A DNA stretch of 64,000 nucleotides, from positions 62,001 through 126,000 of the forward strand of contig JACJYY010000006.1 of NCBI GenBank assembly GCA_020635875.1, read 5' to 3'. The notes below the pieces were generated by a model, which saw only the letters and a program-made list of their open reading frames with translations, had not been told where the DNA came from and made no database searches. The DNA is from Flavobacteriales bacterium. GTDB taxonomy: Bacteria; Bacteroidota; Bacteroidia; Flavobacteriales; Flavobacteriaceae. A program made the position numbers and the translations under genes. This document shows positions 1 through 7,257 of the stretch, piece after piece. Each line of letters opens with the position of its first letter. Within the stretch, counting starts at the first letter, position 1.

Positions 1-537
1 TAATCCATAAGCCAATGCCGCCGCTGTAGGTTCGTTGATGATACGTTCCACTTTTAATCCCGCAATCTCACCTGCTTCTTTTGTAGCTTGACGTTGTGCA
101 TCATTAAAATACGCAGGAACAGTAATTACCGCTCTTGTTACCTCTTGATCCAAAAACTCTTCTGCCGTTTTTTTCATCTTTTGAAGAATCATTGCTGATA
201 ATTCTTGAGGTGTATACAAACGACCATCGATATCTACTCTTGGCGTATCGTTGTCTCCTTTTACTACTGAATACGCTGAACGTTCTACTTCTTTACTAGA
301 CTCTGAGAATTTGTTCCCCATAAATCTCTTGATAGAAGCAATTGTCTTTTTAGGGTTAGTAACTGCTTGTCTTTTTGCAGGATCCCCTACTTTAATTTCA
401 CCATCCTCTACAAATGCAATTACAGATGGAGTGGTTCTTTTTCCTTCGGCATTAGCGATAACTACTGGCTCGTTTCCTTCCATTACGGAAACACATGAGT
501 TAGTTGTCCCTAAGTCGATACCTATTATTTTACTCAT
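1..537 (-). CDS. dnaK: Chaperone DnaK (Hsp70), 5' part, cut by window edge
   Basis: ATP-dependent cytosolic Hsp70 chaperone that binds exposed hydrophobic peptides with DnaJ and GrpE. Translating the minus strand from the ATG at 535-537 gives 179 codons without a stop up to the left edge. The start MSKIIGIDLGTTNS carries the Hsp70 phosphate-1 motif (DLGTTNS, residues 8-14), and VITVPAYFNDAQR and INEPTAAALAYG follow near residues 140-178. Only about the first quarter of a protein of roughly 630 residues is present; the rest of the nucleotide-binding domain and the substrate-binding domain lie outside. It is transcribed away from dinB, and the shared 168-bp gap holds TGACA repeats that might regulate either gene. 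Family identity is certain. Confidence 0.97.
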   Translation of the reverse strand, partial: MSKIIGIDLGTTNSCVSVMEGNEPVVIANAEGKRTTPSVIAFVEDGEIKVGDPAKRQAVTNPKKTIASIKRFMGNKFSESSKEVERSAYSVVKGDNDTPRVDIDGRLYTPQELSAMILQKMKKTAEEFLDQEVTRAVITVPAYFNDAQRQATKEAGEIAGLKVERIINEPTAAALAYGL

Positions 538-614
538 AACTATTGTTTTTAAGAATTCGTGTAATCTATTTAATTGTATTCCCTAAAAGTCAAGGATTGT
601 GCCATTAGAAAATT

Positions 615-663
615 GTGACAAAAAAGTGACAAATCCTCTTTTTTCTGTCAAAAGCACTGACAG
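615..663. promoter_or_regulatory. Cluster of TGACA half-sites between dnaK and dinB
   Basis: Two direct GTGACA copies start at 615 and 626 (11 bp apart, one helical turn). Downstream there is an inverted pair, CTGTCA at 645-650 and TGACAG at 658-663, separated by 7 bp. Four half-sites in 49 bp between divergent genes look like an operator, but no known regulator is assigned. The dinB-proximal pair forms a palindrome like that of a dimeric repressor. Confidence 0.35.
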
Positions 664-693
664 ATTGTCTAAAAAAAGAACTCCTCTTCTTTC

Positions 694-701
694 TATATTT
701 G
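694..701 (+). promoter_or_regulatory. Candidate -7 box of dinB (TATATTTG)
   Basis: TATATTTG matches the Bacteroidota TAnnTTTG element exactly but ends only 4 bp before the dinB ATG. No TTG sits at the usual 17-20 bp upstream; the nearest, at 665-667, is 26 bp away. If used, it would give an almost leaderless mRNA. Confidence 0.3.
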
Positions 702-705
702 TTTA

Positions 706-1800
706 ATGGACGCTCCAATAAACATTCACAGAAAAATTATTCATGTCGACATGGATGCTTTTTTTGCGTCTGTTGAACAGCTAGACAATCCCGAATTAAA
801 AGGGAAACCTATTGCTGTTGGAGGGGGTAGTGCCAGAGGAGTTGTCGCGGCTGCCAGTTACGAAGCTCGAGTATTTGGTATACGATCAGCCATGAGTGGA
901 AAACTAGCAAAGCAAAAATGCCCTCATCTTATATTTGTAAAACCTCGATTTGAACGATATAAAGAAATTTCGCATAAAATCAGAGCTATTTTTTATGATT
1001 ACACAGACTTAGTCGAACCATTATCATTAGACGAGGCCTACCTAGATGTTACCGAAAACAAAAAAGGAAATCCTTCTGCAAGTATAATTGCTACAGAAAT
1101 TCGACAAAGAATCAACCATGAGCTGGGGTTAACCGCTTCTGCAGGGATATCTATTAATAAATTTATTGCAAAAGTCGCTTCTGACATCAATAAACCTAAT
1201 GGACAAAAAACGATTCCTCCCGAAGAAGTCAAAGTTTTTTTGGAAGAACTCCCCATTGCAAAATTTTATGGAATAGGAAAAGTTACAGCCTCCAAAATGC
1301 ATAACTTAGGAATATTTAAGGGTAGTGATTTAAAAACTAAAGACCTTGATTTTTTGACTACACATTTTAAAAAATCTGGAGCCTATTATTATAACATTGT
1401 TAGAGGAATTCATAACAGTTCCGTAAAAGCTCATAGAATCCGAAAGTCTGTAGGTGCTGAGCGCACCTTCATGAAAAACCTAACTTCTGAGATTTTCATG
1501 CTGGAAAAACTTAACAAAATATCAGAAGAACTGGAAAAGCGTTTAACCAAATCCAACGCTTCTGGAAAAACCATAACTCTAAAAATAAAGTACAGTGACT
1601 TCAAACAGCAGACAAGAAGCAAAACAGTTCCTTATTTTGTAAAAGATAGAGCCATCATCTTCGATACCGTAAAAGATTTATTGTTTCAAGAAAAAATGCA
1701 AAACTCTGTACGATTACTAGGTATATCAGTTACAAACCTTAACGATCAATCTCAAAAACAGGAAAAAATTACTTCTGTGCAATTAAAATTTGATTTCTAG
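706..1800 (+). CDS. dinB: DNA polymerase IV (Y-family translesion polymerase)
   Basis: Error-prone Y-family polymerase that extends across damaged bases. The palm shows the metal-binding VDMDAFF (residues 14-20) and SLDEAYLDV (107-115, with D109/E110). The steric-gate/finger region and SAGISINKFIAKVASDINKP follow, then the little-finger domain from about 240. The protein ends in QLKFDF, a good fit to the QxxLF-type beta-clamp binding peptide expected at the C-terminus. Length 364 aa is normal. The start at 706 is supported because the conserved core begins at about residue 9 and no nearer start exists. The stop overlaps the convergent neighbour by 4 bp. Whether it is damage-inducible here cannot be told; no clear LexA box was recognised. 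Confidence 0.96.
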   Translation: MDAPINIHRKIIHVDMDAFFASVEQLDNPELKGKPIAVGGGSARGVVAAASYEARVFGIRSAMSGKLAKQKCPHLIFVKPRFERYKEISHKIRAIFYDYTDLVEPLSLDEAYLDVTENKKGNPSASIIATEIRQRINHELGLTASAGISINKFIAKVASDINKPNGQKTIPPEEVKVFLEELPIAKFYGIGKVTASKMHNLGIFKGSDLKTKDLDFLTTHFKKSGAYYYNIVRGIHNSSVKAHRIRKSVGAERTFMKNLTSEIFMLEKLNKISEELEKRLTKSNASGKTITLKIKYSDFKQQTRSKTVPYFVKDRAIIFDTVKDLLFQEKMQNSVRLLGISVTNLNDQSQKQEKITSVQLKFDF

Positions 1801-3074
1801 GTCTTCTTCTTTTTCTTCTTCGCTGCGGGAAACAGCACATTATTTAGAATCAAACGGTATCCTGGAGAGTTAGGATGTAAATCCAAAACAGTAGGAGGAT
1901 CACCTACTCTATGCTGATAATCCTCAGGGTCATGACCTCCATAAAAAGTAAACATTCCTTTACCTGCCGTTCCATGAAGATATTTAACCTCATCATAATC
2001 TTTGTTTTCACCTAATACGGTAACCTTTGATTTGATTTTATCTCTATAAAACGAAGTGGTTTGCCCCATGAAACCTTTAATTAATTGTGTATGGTTTTGT
2101 GTTAACATGGTAGGTACCATATCCCATTTGGCAGAAAATTCTCTTAGACTGAAATAATCACGTTCCATAGGAATATTTCGTTTAGGGGTTGTATCTATAT
2201 CCGAAAATTCATACTCGTTAGGATCTCTTTCTATGGTAAAGTTTGTAAAAGACAAAGCCTTAGCATAGTCAATTTGTTGTTGGTAATTAGGCGTACTTGC
2301 GTCTCCATCAAACATTGGTTCACAAATATCTACGCCTTCCGCAGATAAGGCAATATCAATACTATCTGTTGCGCCACACATGGCAAATAAAAAACCTCCT
2401 CCAATAATAAAATCTTTGAGTTTATTGGCTACCGCTAATTTTGATTCAGAAACTTTAGCATAACCTAACTCGCTAGCTAATTGTTCGGCCTCCTTTTTAT
2501 TCTGAATATACCATGGGCTATTTTTATAAGCTCTATAAAACTTCCCAAATTGTCCTGTAAAATCTTCGTGGTGTAAATGCACCCAATCATATAATAATAA
2601 GGCATCATTTAATATCTCACGATCAAAGATTTTATCAAACGGAATTTCTGCATAGGTTAGAACAAGTGTTACGGCATCATCCCAAGGTTGCTTGCCATGA
2701 GGCGTATACACGGCTATTTTGGGCGCTTTTTCTAATACTACTGATGCTGTATTTTGAGAGGGACTATCAATTTCTAACAATAGTTGTTCTTTTTCTGTAT
2801 CAGAAATAATTTCAAAGGATACGCCTCGGATTTGACACTCTTTACGGATTTCGGGGGTATCAGGCATTAAAAATGCCCCTCCTCTATAATTGAGTAACCA
2901 ATTGACCTTTAACCCATCATTAAGTACCCAATAGGTAATACCATAGGCTTTCAAGTGATTTTTTTGCCCTTCATAATCCATTGGAACTAACAAAGCTGAG
3001 GCAAGTATTTTGGCACTAGCCCAAAAAAACAAAATAACTACTAGACTAAGTCTTTTAGAAAGGCATATCATCAT
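1797..3074 (-). CDS. Exported conserved protein commonly named 'asparagine synthetase B'
   Basis: Conserved Bacteroidota protein that, from memory, databases often label asparagine synthetase B. The sequence does not support that name: there is no N-terminal catalytic Cys2 and no SGGxDS pyrophosphatase motif. Instead it begins with a signal-peptide-like segment (basic MICLSKR, then a hydrophobic run ending near ASA) and continues LLVPMDYEGQKNHLKAYG. A central GGGFLFAMCGATDSIDIAL and TPHGKQPWDDAV resemble type 1 glutamine-amidotransferase-like folds only loosely. The ATG at 3074 (or 3071) is chosen because the longer frame to 3164 is just out-of-frame dnaB sequence; the genes then overlap by about 20 bp, suggesting coupling. 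The C-terminus is a lysine run. Function is unknown. Confidence 0.75.
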   Translation of the reverse strand: MMICLSKRLSLVVILFFWASAKILASALLVPMDYEGQKNHLKAYGITYWVLNDGLKVNWLLNYRGGAFLMPDTPEIRKECQIRGVSFEIISDTEKEQLLLEIDSPSQNTASVVLEKAPKIAVYTPHGKQPWDDAVTLVLTYAEIPFDKIFDREILNDALLLYDWVHLHHEDFTGQFGKFYRAYKNSPWYIQNKKEAEQLASELGYAKVSESKLAVANKLKDFIIGGGFLFAMCGATDSIDIALSAEGVDICEPMFDGDASTPNYQQQIDYAKALSFTNFTIERDPNEYEFSDIDTTPKRNIPMERDYFSLREFSAKWDMVPTMLTQNHTQLIKGFMGQTTSFYRDKIKSKVTVLGENKDYDEVKYLHGTAGKGMFTFYGGHDPEDYQHRVGDPPTVLDLHPNSPGYRLILNNVLFPAAKKKKKKT

Positions 3075-4602
3075 CTTCCTCCTCTGGACTAATAAATTGT
3101 GTTGGTTCCCCAAAGGCTTCTGCTGTGGACGGAAAAGCCTGAATATCCAATGGGCTGTCATCATTCATCTTGGAGTGTAATTCTCCAAACGGAGTGGAAA
3201 AGTCATCTAAATTATCAAACTTACCTAAACTACCGATGAACTTTAATCTGATATTATCAAGCCCCCCATTACGATGTTTGGCGACAATAATTTCTGCTTG
3301 TCCTTGTGTAGGAGTCCCCTCTTCATCATCCCATTGTTCTAGTTTATAGTACTCTGGTCGATAAATAAATGATACTATGTCCGCATCCTGCTCAATAGCT
3401 CCTGACTCCCTCAAATCGGACAATAACGGTCGTTTATTGTTTCCTGGTCTTGACTCTACTGCCCTTGATAACTGAGATAAGGCAATAACGGGTATGTTTA
3501 GCTCTTTGGCCAAAGCCTTGAGGTTACGAGAAATAGTAGAAATTTCCTGTTCTCGATTACCTGACTTAGAAGAACCTGCGGTCATCAATTGCAAATAATC
3601 AATAAATATGATTTTGATTCCGTATTGTGACGATAAACGTCTGGCTTTAGCCCTTAAATCAAAAATGGATAATGATGGCGTATCGTCTATATATAAAGGT
3701 GCCTTTTCTAGATTTTTTACCTTAACGGTAAGTTGACTCCACTCGTGTTTTTCTAACTTACCTGTTCTTAGTTTTTCAGATGATATCCCTGTTTCACTAG
3801 AAATTAACCTTTTGATTAATTGCTCTCCTGACATTTCCAAAGAGAAAAAAGCTACTGGTTTACCAAAATCTATTGCCATGTTTTTGGCCATCGACAAAAT
3901 AAATGCTGTTTTTCCCATCGCTGGTCTGGCCGCAATGATAATTAAATCGCTGGCTTGCCATCCAGAAGTCAATCTATCCAACTTATCAAACCCTGTAGGA
4001 ACGCCACTAATTCCTTCTTTCTTAGATATTTCCTGAATACTTCTTATCGCTTGGTTAACCAAACTCTGTGCGGTCTCAGACCCTTTTTTTAGATTTCCTT
4101 GAGTGACATCATATAATTTTGACTCAGCCCAATCCAATAAATCAAATACATCAACCGTTTCTTCATAACTTTGCTCAATCATTTCAGAAGACAGCTTAAT
4201 CAAACTTCTTTGAATGTATTTTTGAAGTATAATACGAGAATGGTATTCTATATGTGCGGAAGAAGCAATCTTTTGGGTCAATTGAATAAGGTAAACATCT
4301 CCTCCTGATTCTGCTAACTTTCCATCTTTTTTAAGCTGTGCCGAAACGGTCAACAAATCAATAGGTTCTCCTTCCTGAAACAAAGTCAAAATCGCATTAA
4401 AAATATGACCATGAGCTTCTTTATAAAAAGCTTCAGGACTTAAAATATCTATGACTTCGTCAACCCCTTTCTTATCAATCATCATCGCACCAAGAACGGC
4501 TTCCTCTAGATCCAAAACCTGAGGAGGTAACTTCCCTTTCTCAAAAGGAATGATTGACGTCTTCTTTTTTTGAAAAGACTTTTCTGGATTTTTCTCTTCC
4601 AT
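3055..4602 (-). CDS. dnaB: Replicative DNA helicase DnaB
   Basis: Hexameric 5'-3' helicase of the replication fork. The N-terminal domain (about residues 20-125, starting PPQVLDLEEAVLGAMM) contacts primase. A linker follows, then the RecA-like domain with Walker A ARPAMGKTAF (near residue 230), Walker B IIFIDYLQLM and the conserved SQLSRAVE/RPGNNKRPLLSDLRESGAIEQDAD segment. Length 515 aa is typical. The acidic tail ends EEEDDDMPF. There is no intein. It follows accA on the same strand, but a hairpin lies between them, and the next gene overlaps its 3' end. Confidence 0.98.
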   Translation of the reverse strand: MEEKNPEKSFQKKKTSIIPFEKGKLPPQVLDLEEAVLGAMMIDKKGVDEVIDILSPEAFYKEAHGHIFNAILTLFQEGEPIDLLTVSAQLKKDGKLAESGGDVYLIQLTQKIASSAHIEYHSRIILQKYIQRSLIKLSSEMIEQSYEETVDVFDLLDWAESKLYDVTQGNLKKGSETAQSLVNQAIRSIQEISKKEGISGVPTGFDKLDRLTSGWQASDLIIIAARPAMGKTAFILSMAKNMAIDFGKPVAFFSLEMSGEQLIKRLISSETGISSEKLRTGKLEKHEWSQLTVKVKNLEKAPLYIDDTPSLSIFDLRAKARRLSSQYGIKIIFIDYLQLMTAGSSKSGNREQEISTISRNLKALAKELNIPVIALSQLSRAVESRPGNNKRPLLSDLRESGAIEQDADIVSFIYRPEYYKLEQWDDEEGTPTQGQAEIIVAKHRNGGLDNIRLKFIGSLGKFDNLDDFSTPFGELHSKMNDDSPLDIQAFPSTAEAFGEPTQFISPEEEDDDMPF

Positions 4603-4633
4603 TTGTTTTTCTCTAATGCAATTATCCTCTTTT

Positions 4634-4674
4634 AGATAAGAAAGGCTGTCCTCTTTTTAAAAGACAGCCTATCT
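4634..4674 (-). terminator. Rho-independent-type hairpin after accA
   Basis: Inverted repeat AGATA...AGGCTGTC (4634-4650) with GACAGCCT...TATCT (4663-4674). It lies between the accA stop and the dnaB start on the minus strand, so it probably separates the two transcripts. The downstream T tract is broken. Confidence 0.55.
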
Positions 4675-4699
4675 CCATACGATACATGGTCTGATAAAC

Positions 4700-5653
4700 C
4701 TATTCGTTAAATACTCCCATATTACAGTATTTATCCATTCTTTTTGAGGTCAATTCTTCTATGGATAAATCCTTTAATTCATTGTATGCTTTTAAAACCG
4801 CTTCTTCTACGCTTTTGAATGTTGTTTCCCTATCAAAATGTGCTCCACCTATTGGCTCTGGAATAATATCATCAATCAACACGTTAGCTTTCATGTCTTT
4901 TGCTGTCAATTTCAAGGCTTCGGCTGCTACTTCTTTATGTTCCCAACTTCTCCATAAAATAGAAGAGCACGATTCTGGTGATATTACTGAATACCATGTG
5001 TTTTCTAACATAAACACCCTATCTCCAACCCCAATTCCTAAGGCACCTCCTGAAGCTCCTTCTCCTATAATAACAGTGATTATAGGTGTTTTAAGTCGAA
5101 CCATTTCAAAAATATTACGAGCAATCGCTTCTCCTTGTCCTCTTTCTTCAGCCTCCATTCCTGGATAAGCACCTGGAGTATCTACTAATGTCAATACAGG
5201 TATACCAAATTTCTCAGCCATTTTCATCAGACGGAGGGCTTTTCTGTACCCCTCTGGATTGGACATACCAAAATTACGGTATTGGCGTGTCTTAGTATTA
5301 TATCCTTTTTGTTGACCAATAACCATAAACGACTGTCCTCCAATCTTTCCTAATCCTCCAACCATGGCTTTATCATCTTTGAAAGAACGATCCCCATGCA
5401 ACTCTAAGAAACTAGCTCCACACAAGGCTCTGATATGATCCATCGTGTAAGGCCTCGAAGGATGTCTTGACACCTGTACACGTTGCCATGGCGTTAATTT
5501 CTCGTATATTTCCTTCTTAGTAGCTTCTAATTTTTCGGTAAGTTTTTGGCATGTATCTGCAACATCAACTTCAGATTCTTCTCCTATTAACTGGCATTTG
5601 TCTAACTGTTCTTCTAACTCCTTTATAGGCAATTCAAAATCTAAATATTCCAT
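4700..5653 (-). CDS. accA: Acetyl-CoA carboxylase carboxyltransferase subunit alpha
   Basis: Alpha subunit of the carboxyltransferase that moves CO2 from biotin to acetyl-CoA, giving malonyl-CoA for fatty acid synthesis in the cytosol; it works with AccD. The N-terminal coiled helical region (MEYLDFELPIKELEEQL) precedes the crotonase-fold domain with DHIRALCGASFLELHGDRSF, GQQKGYNTK, TLVDTPGAYPGMEAEERGQ and the oxyanion-hole stretch GEGASGGALGIGVGDRV. Length 317 aa equals the family norm. accD is not in the window. A promoter with TTG-N18-TATATTAG sits just upstream. Confidence 0.98.
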   Translation of the reverse strand: MEYLDFELPIKELEEQLDKCQLIGEESEVDVADTCQKLTEKLEATKKEIYEKLTPWQRVQVSRHPSRPYTMDHIRALCGASFLELHGDRSFKDDKAMVGGLGKIGGQSFMVIGQQKGYNTKTRQYRNFGMSNPEGYRKALRLMKMAEKFGIPVLTLVDTPGAYPGMEAEERGQGEAIARNIFEMVRLKTPIITVIIGEGASGGALGIGVGDRVFMLENTWYSVISPESCSSILWRSWEHKEVAAEALKLTAKDMKANVLIDDIIPEPIGGAHFDRETTFKSVEEAVLKAYNELKDLSIEELTSKRMDKYCNMGVFNE

Positions 5654-5677
5654 ATTTTTTCAATCTTTTTGAAGGTG

Positions 5678-5707
5678 CTAATATAAAGTTTTCAATTCAT
5701 ATACAAA
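5678..5707 (-). promoter_or_regulatory. accA promoter candidate
   Basis: On the minus strand TTTG (complement of 5704-5707) is followed after 18 bp by TATATTAG (complement of 5678-5685), one mismatch from TAnnTTTG. It would start transcription roughly 15-20 bp before the accA ATG. Confidence 0.5.
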
Positions 5708-5899
5708 CAACACTATCCTATTAGTTATTAACTGTGTTTTCATCTTATTTATACTTTTTAACAGGTTTTATTTTGGTATAGGTGTTGCTTAAAAGAAAAT
5801 ATGTTCGTATAATTAGTACACTTTTTTTAATGAAAAGTTGTTCTTTTTATGAATCAAGTAAAAATTTTTAATAATTAACAGACATAAGTAAAATAGACT

Positions 5900-5907
5900 T
5901 ACTTTTG
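5900..5907 (+). promoter_or_regulatory. Candidate -7 box (TACTTTTG) of the SUMF1-like gene
   Basis: TACTTTTG is an exact TAnnTTTG match 64 bp before the ATG at 5972, but no TTG lies at the proper distance upstream. The remainder of the 318-bp gap between accA and this gene is A+T-rich, and apart from the accA promoter I see nothing else in it. Confidence 0.4.
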
Positions 5908-5971
5908 TAAAGAATTTAAGTATTGCCTAGTGTAGAGAGCTACTTAAAATTAAAAACTAAATAAAATAAAC

Positions 5972-6802
5972 ATGAAGAAATCAAATGTAATGCTTGTAAC
6001 TGCTTTTACCTTTTTAAATGGTATTTTCGGTTTTGCACAAACTAACATTCCTCCATTACCTGAGATGGTTAAAGTAGAAGGAGGAACATTTGCAATGGGG
6101 TGTGGAAGAAATGACTCTCCTTGTGATAAGGATGAAAAGCCTGTTCGTCAAGTTACTTTAAGTACTTTCATGATGAGCAAATACGAAGTTTCTACTTATG
6201 AGTGGAAACAATATGCAAAAGAAAATGGAATTCAATTAGCTGCCACAGATTGGAAAGCAAATGATAATCTACCTATTACAAATATTACTTGGCTACAAGC
6301 TATCAAATATTGTAACTGGCTAAGTACTAAACAAGGTTTAACCCCTGCTTATACACAAAGAGGAGGGCAATATGCTTGTGATTTTAACGCTAATGGATTC
6401 CGATTACCTACTGAAGCAGAGTGGGAATTTGCCGCTCGTGGCGGAAATAAGTCAAAAGGATACAAGTACGCAGGTGCAGATGATATGCAAAACATTTCAT
6501 GGAACAAAGCCAATTCAAAAGGTCAACCACACCCTTATGGAACCAAACTACCAAACGAATTAGGTATTTTTGATTTAACAGGAAATGTTTGGGAATGGTG
6601 CTGGGATTGGTACAATCCAGACTATTACAAATTCAACGAAACAAAAGACCCGAAAGGACCAATCAACGGTGAAAAGAAAATCTCTAGAGGAGGATCTTGG
6701 GATAGCACACCATCATATGCTCGTACAAGCAATAGAATGAACACTTATCCTGACACCACCTACCCCTTCTACGGTTTACGATTGGTTAGAAGTGTTAGAT
6801 AA
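5972..6802 (+). CDS. Exported SUMF1/FGE-fold protein
   Basis: Secreted or periplasmic protein with the formylglycine-generating-enzyme (SUMF1, C-type-lectin-like) fold. A signal peptide MKKSNVMLVTAFTFLNGIFG ends near FAQ-T (about residue 24). Family landmarks run in order: VKVEGGTFAMG (about 34-44), SKYEVSTYEWKQY, PITNITWLQAIKYCNWLS, RLPTEAEWEFAARGG, LTGNVWEWCWDWY, ISRGGSW and the final GLRLVRS. True FGE enzymes carry a copper-binding Cys pair after the RGGS motif; here that stretch reads RGGSWDSTPSYARTSNRM with no cysteine, so sulfatase activation is unlikely. Related domains occur in GldK/PorK and in enzymes that bind other substrates. It stands alone between its own promoter candidate and a strong terminator. 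Role unknown. Confidence 0.88.
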   Translation: MKKSNVMLVTAFTFLNGIFGFAQTNIPPLPEMVKVEGGTFAMGCGRNDSPCDKDEKPVRQVTLSTFMMSKYEVSTYEWKQYAKENGIQLAATDWKANDNLPITNITWLQAIKYCNWLSTKQGLTPAYTQRGGQYACDFNANGFRLPTEAEWEFAARGGNKSKGYKYAGADDMQNISWNKANSKGQPHPYGTKLPNELGIFDLTGNVWEWCWDWYNPDYYKFNETKDPKGPINGEKKISRGGSWDSTPSYARTSNRMNTYPDTTYPFYGLRLVRSVR

Positions 6803-6837
6803 TAAAATTAAAAGGTTCTCTTTTTAAAAACAGCTTT

Positions 6838-6879
6838 AAAAGGCGATTAAGTAAAACATTTTTTACTTAATCGCCTTTT
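6838..6879 (+). terminator. Strong intrinsic terminator
   Basis: A perfect 19-bp stem: AAAAGGCGATTAAGTAAAA (6838-6856), loop CATT, and the complementary arm 6861-6879 ending in a T run. It ends the SUMF1-like transcript. Confidence 0.88.
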
Positions 6880-7135
6880 TTATGAGTGTCTTCATTAGCC
6901 TCTTTAAGACAATTCAGCCCATTCTTATGTAATTTGAGACATCTTAATTACAACCGTAAATTTCTTTTCAAAGCGCTTACAAACGCTTTCCCAACACTCT
7001 AAGTGTTAATAACGGCATCTTTCAAGCGAAGCTTACTAAATTTTGTAAGTACACACTTATAATTAAAACATCCTACTTAGTTCTTTTGAATCAATTAAAC
7101 GACAATAAATGGATATCTATCCTCTGCGTTTAAAT
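6880..7135. other. Intergenic stretch with several small hairpins
   Basis: No coding potential was recognised. Short inverted repeats follow one another: AAAGCG/CGCTTT (6970-6975 and 6984-6989), AACACT/AGTGTT (6993-6998 and 7002-7007) and AAGC/GCTT (7024-7034). The spacer lies between two convergent terminators. It may be decayed sequence or a small structured element. Confidence 0.3.
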
Positions 7136-7170
7136 AAAAAAGGAGCAGAAAAAAATTTCCACTCCTTTTT
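7136..7170 (-). terminator. Terminator of the T9SS-type cassette
   Basis: AAAAAAGGAG (7136-7145) pairs with CTCCTTTTT (7162-7170) across an A+T-rich loop. On the minus strand the hairpin ends in a T run, 88 bp after the stop of the OmpA-family gene. Confidence 0.6.
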
Positions 7171-7257
7171 ATAACAACTTTAATTGAATCTTTCACCATC
7201 CTAACAAGTACTAAAAACTTGTTATTTTAGTTAATTCATATAGAAGAATGAATCTGA

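Noticed and set aside
251..586. Rightward 111-aa frame over the start of dnaK
   Set aside because: It is antisense to the clearly coding dnaK N-terminus and has no family pattern.
590..605. Sigma-54-type promoter for dnaK (TGGCAC-N5-TTGA)
   Set aside because: The -12 GC doublet is missing, so the match is only partial; kept as a remark in the TGACA finding.
3075..3164. Longer start (3164) for the exported protein after dnaB
   Set aside because: The extra 30 residues are out-of-frame dnaB sequence, and a signal peptide begins at 3074/3071.
5972..6802. Functional formylglycine-generating enzyme
   Set aside because: The catalytic cysteine pair after RGGS is absent and no sulfatase is nearby.
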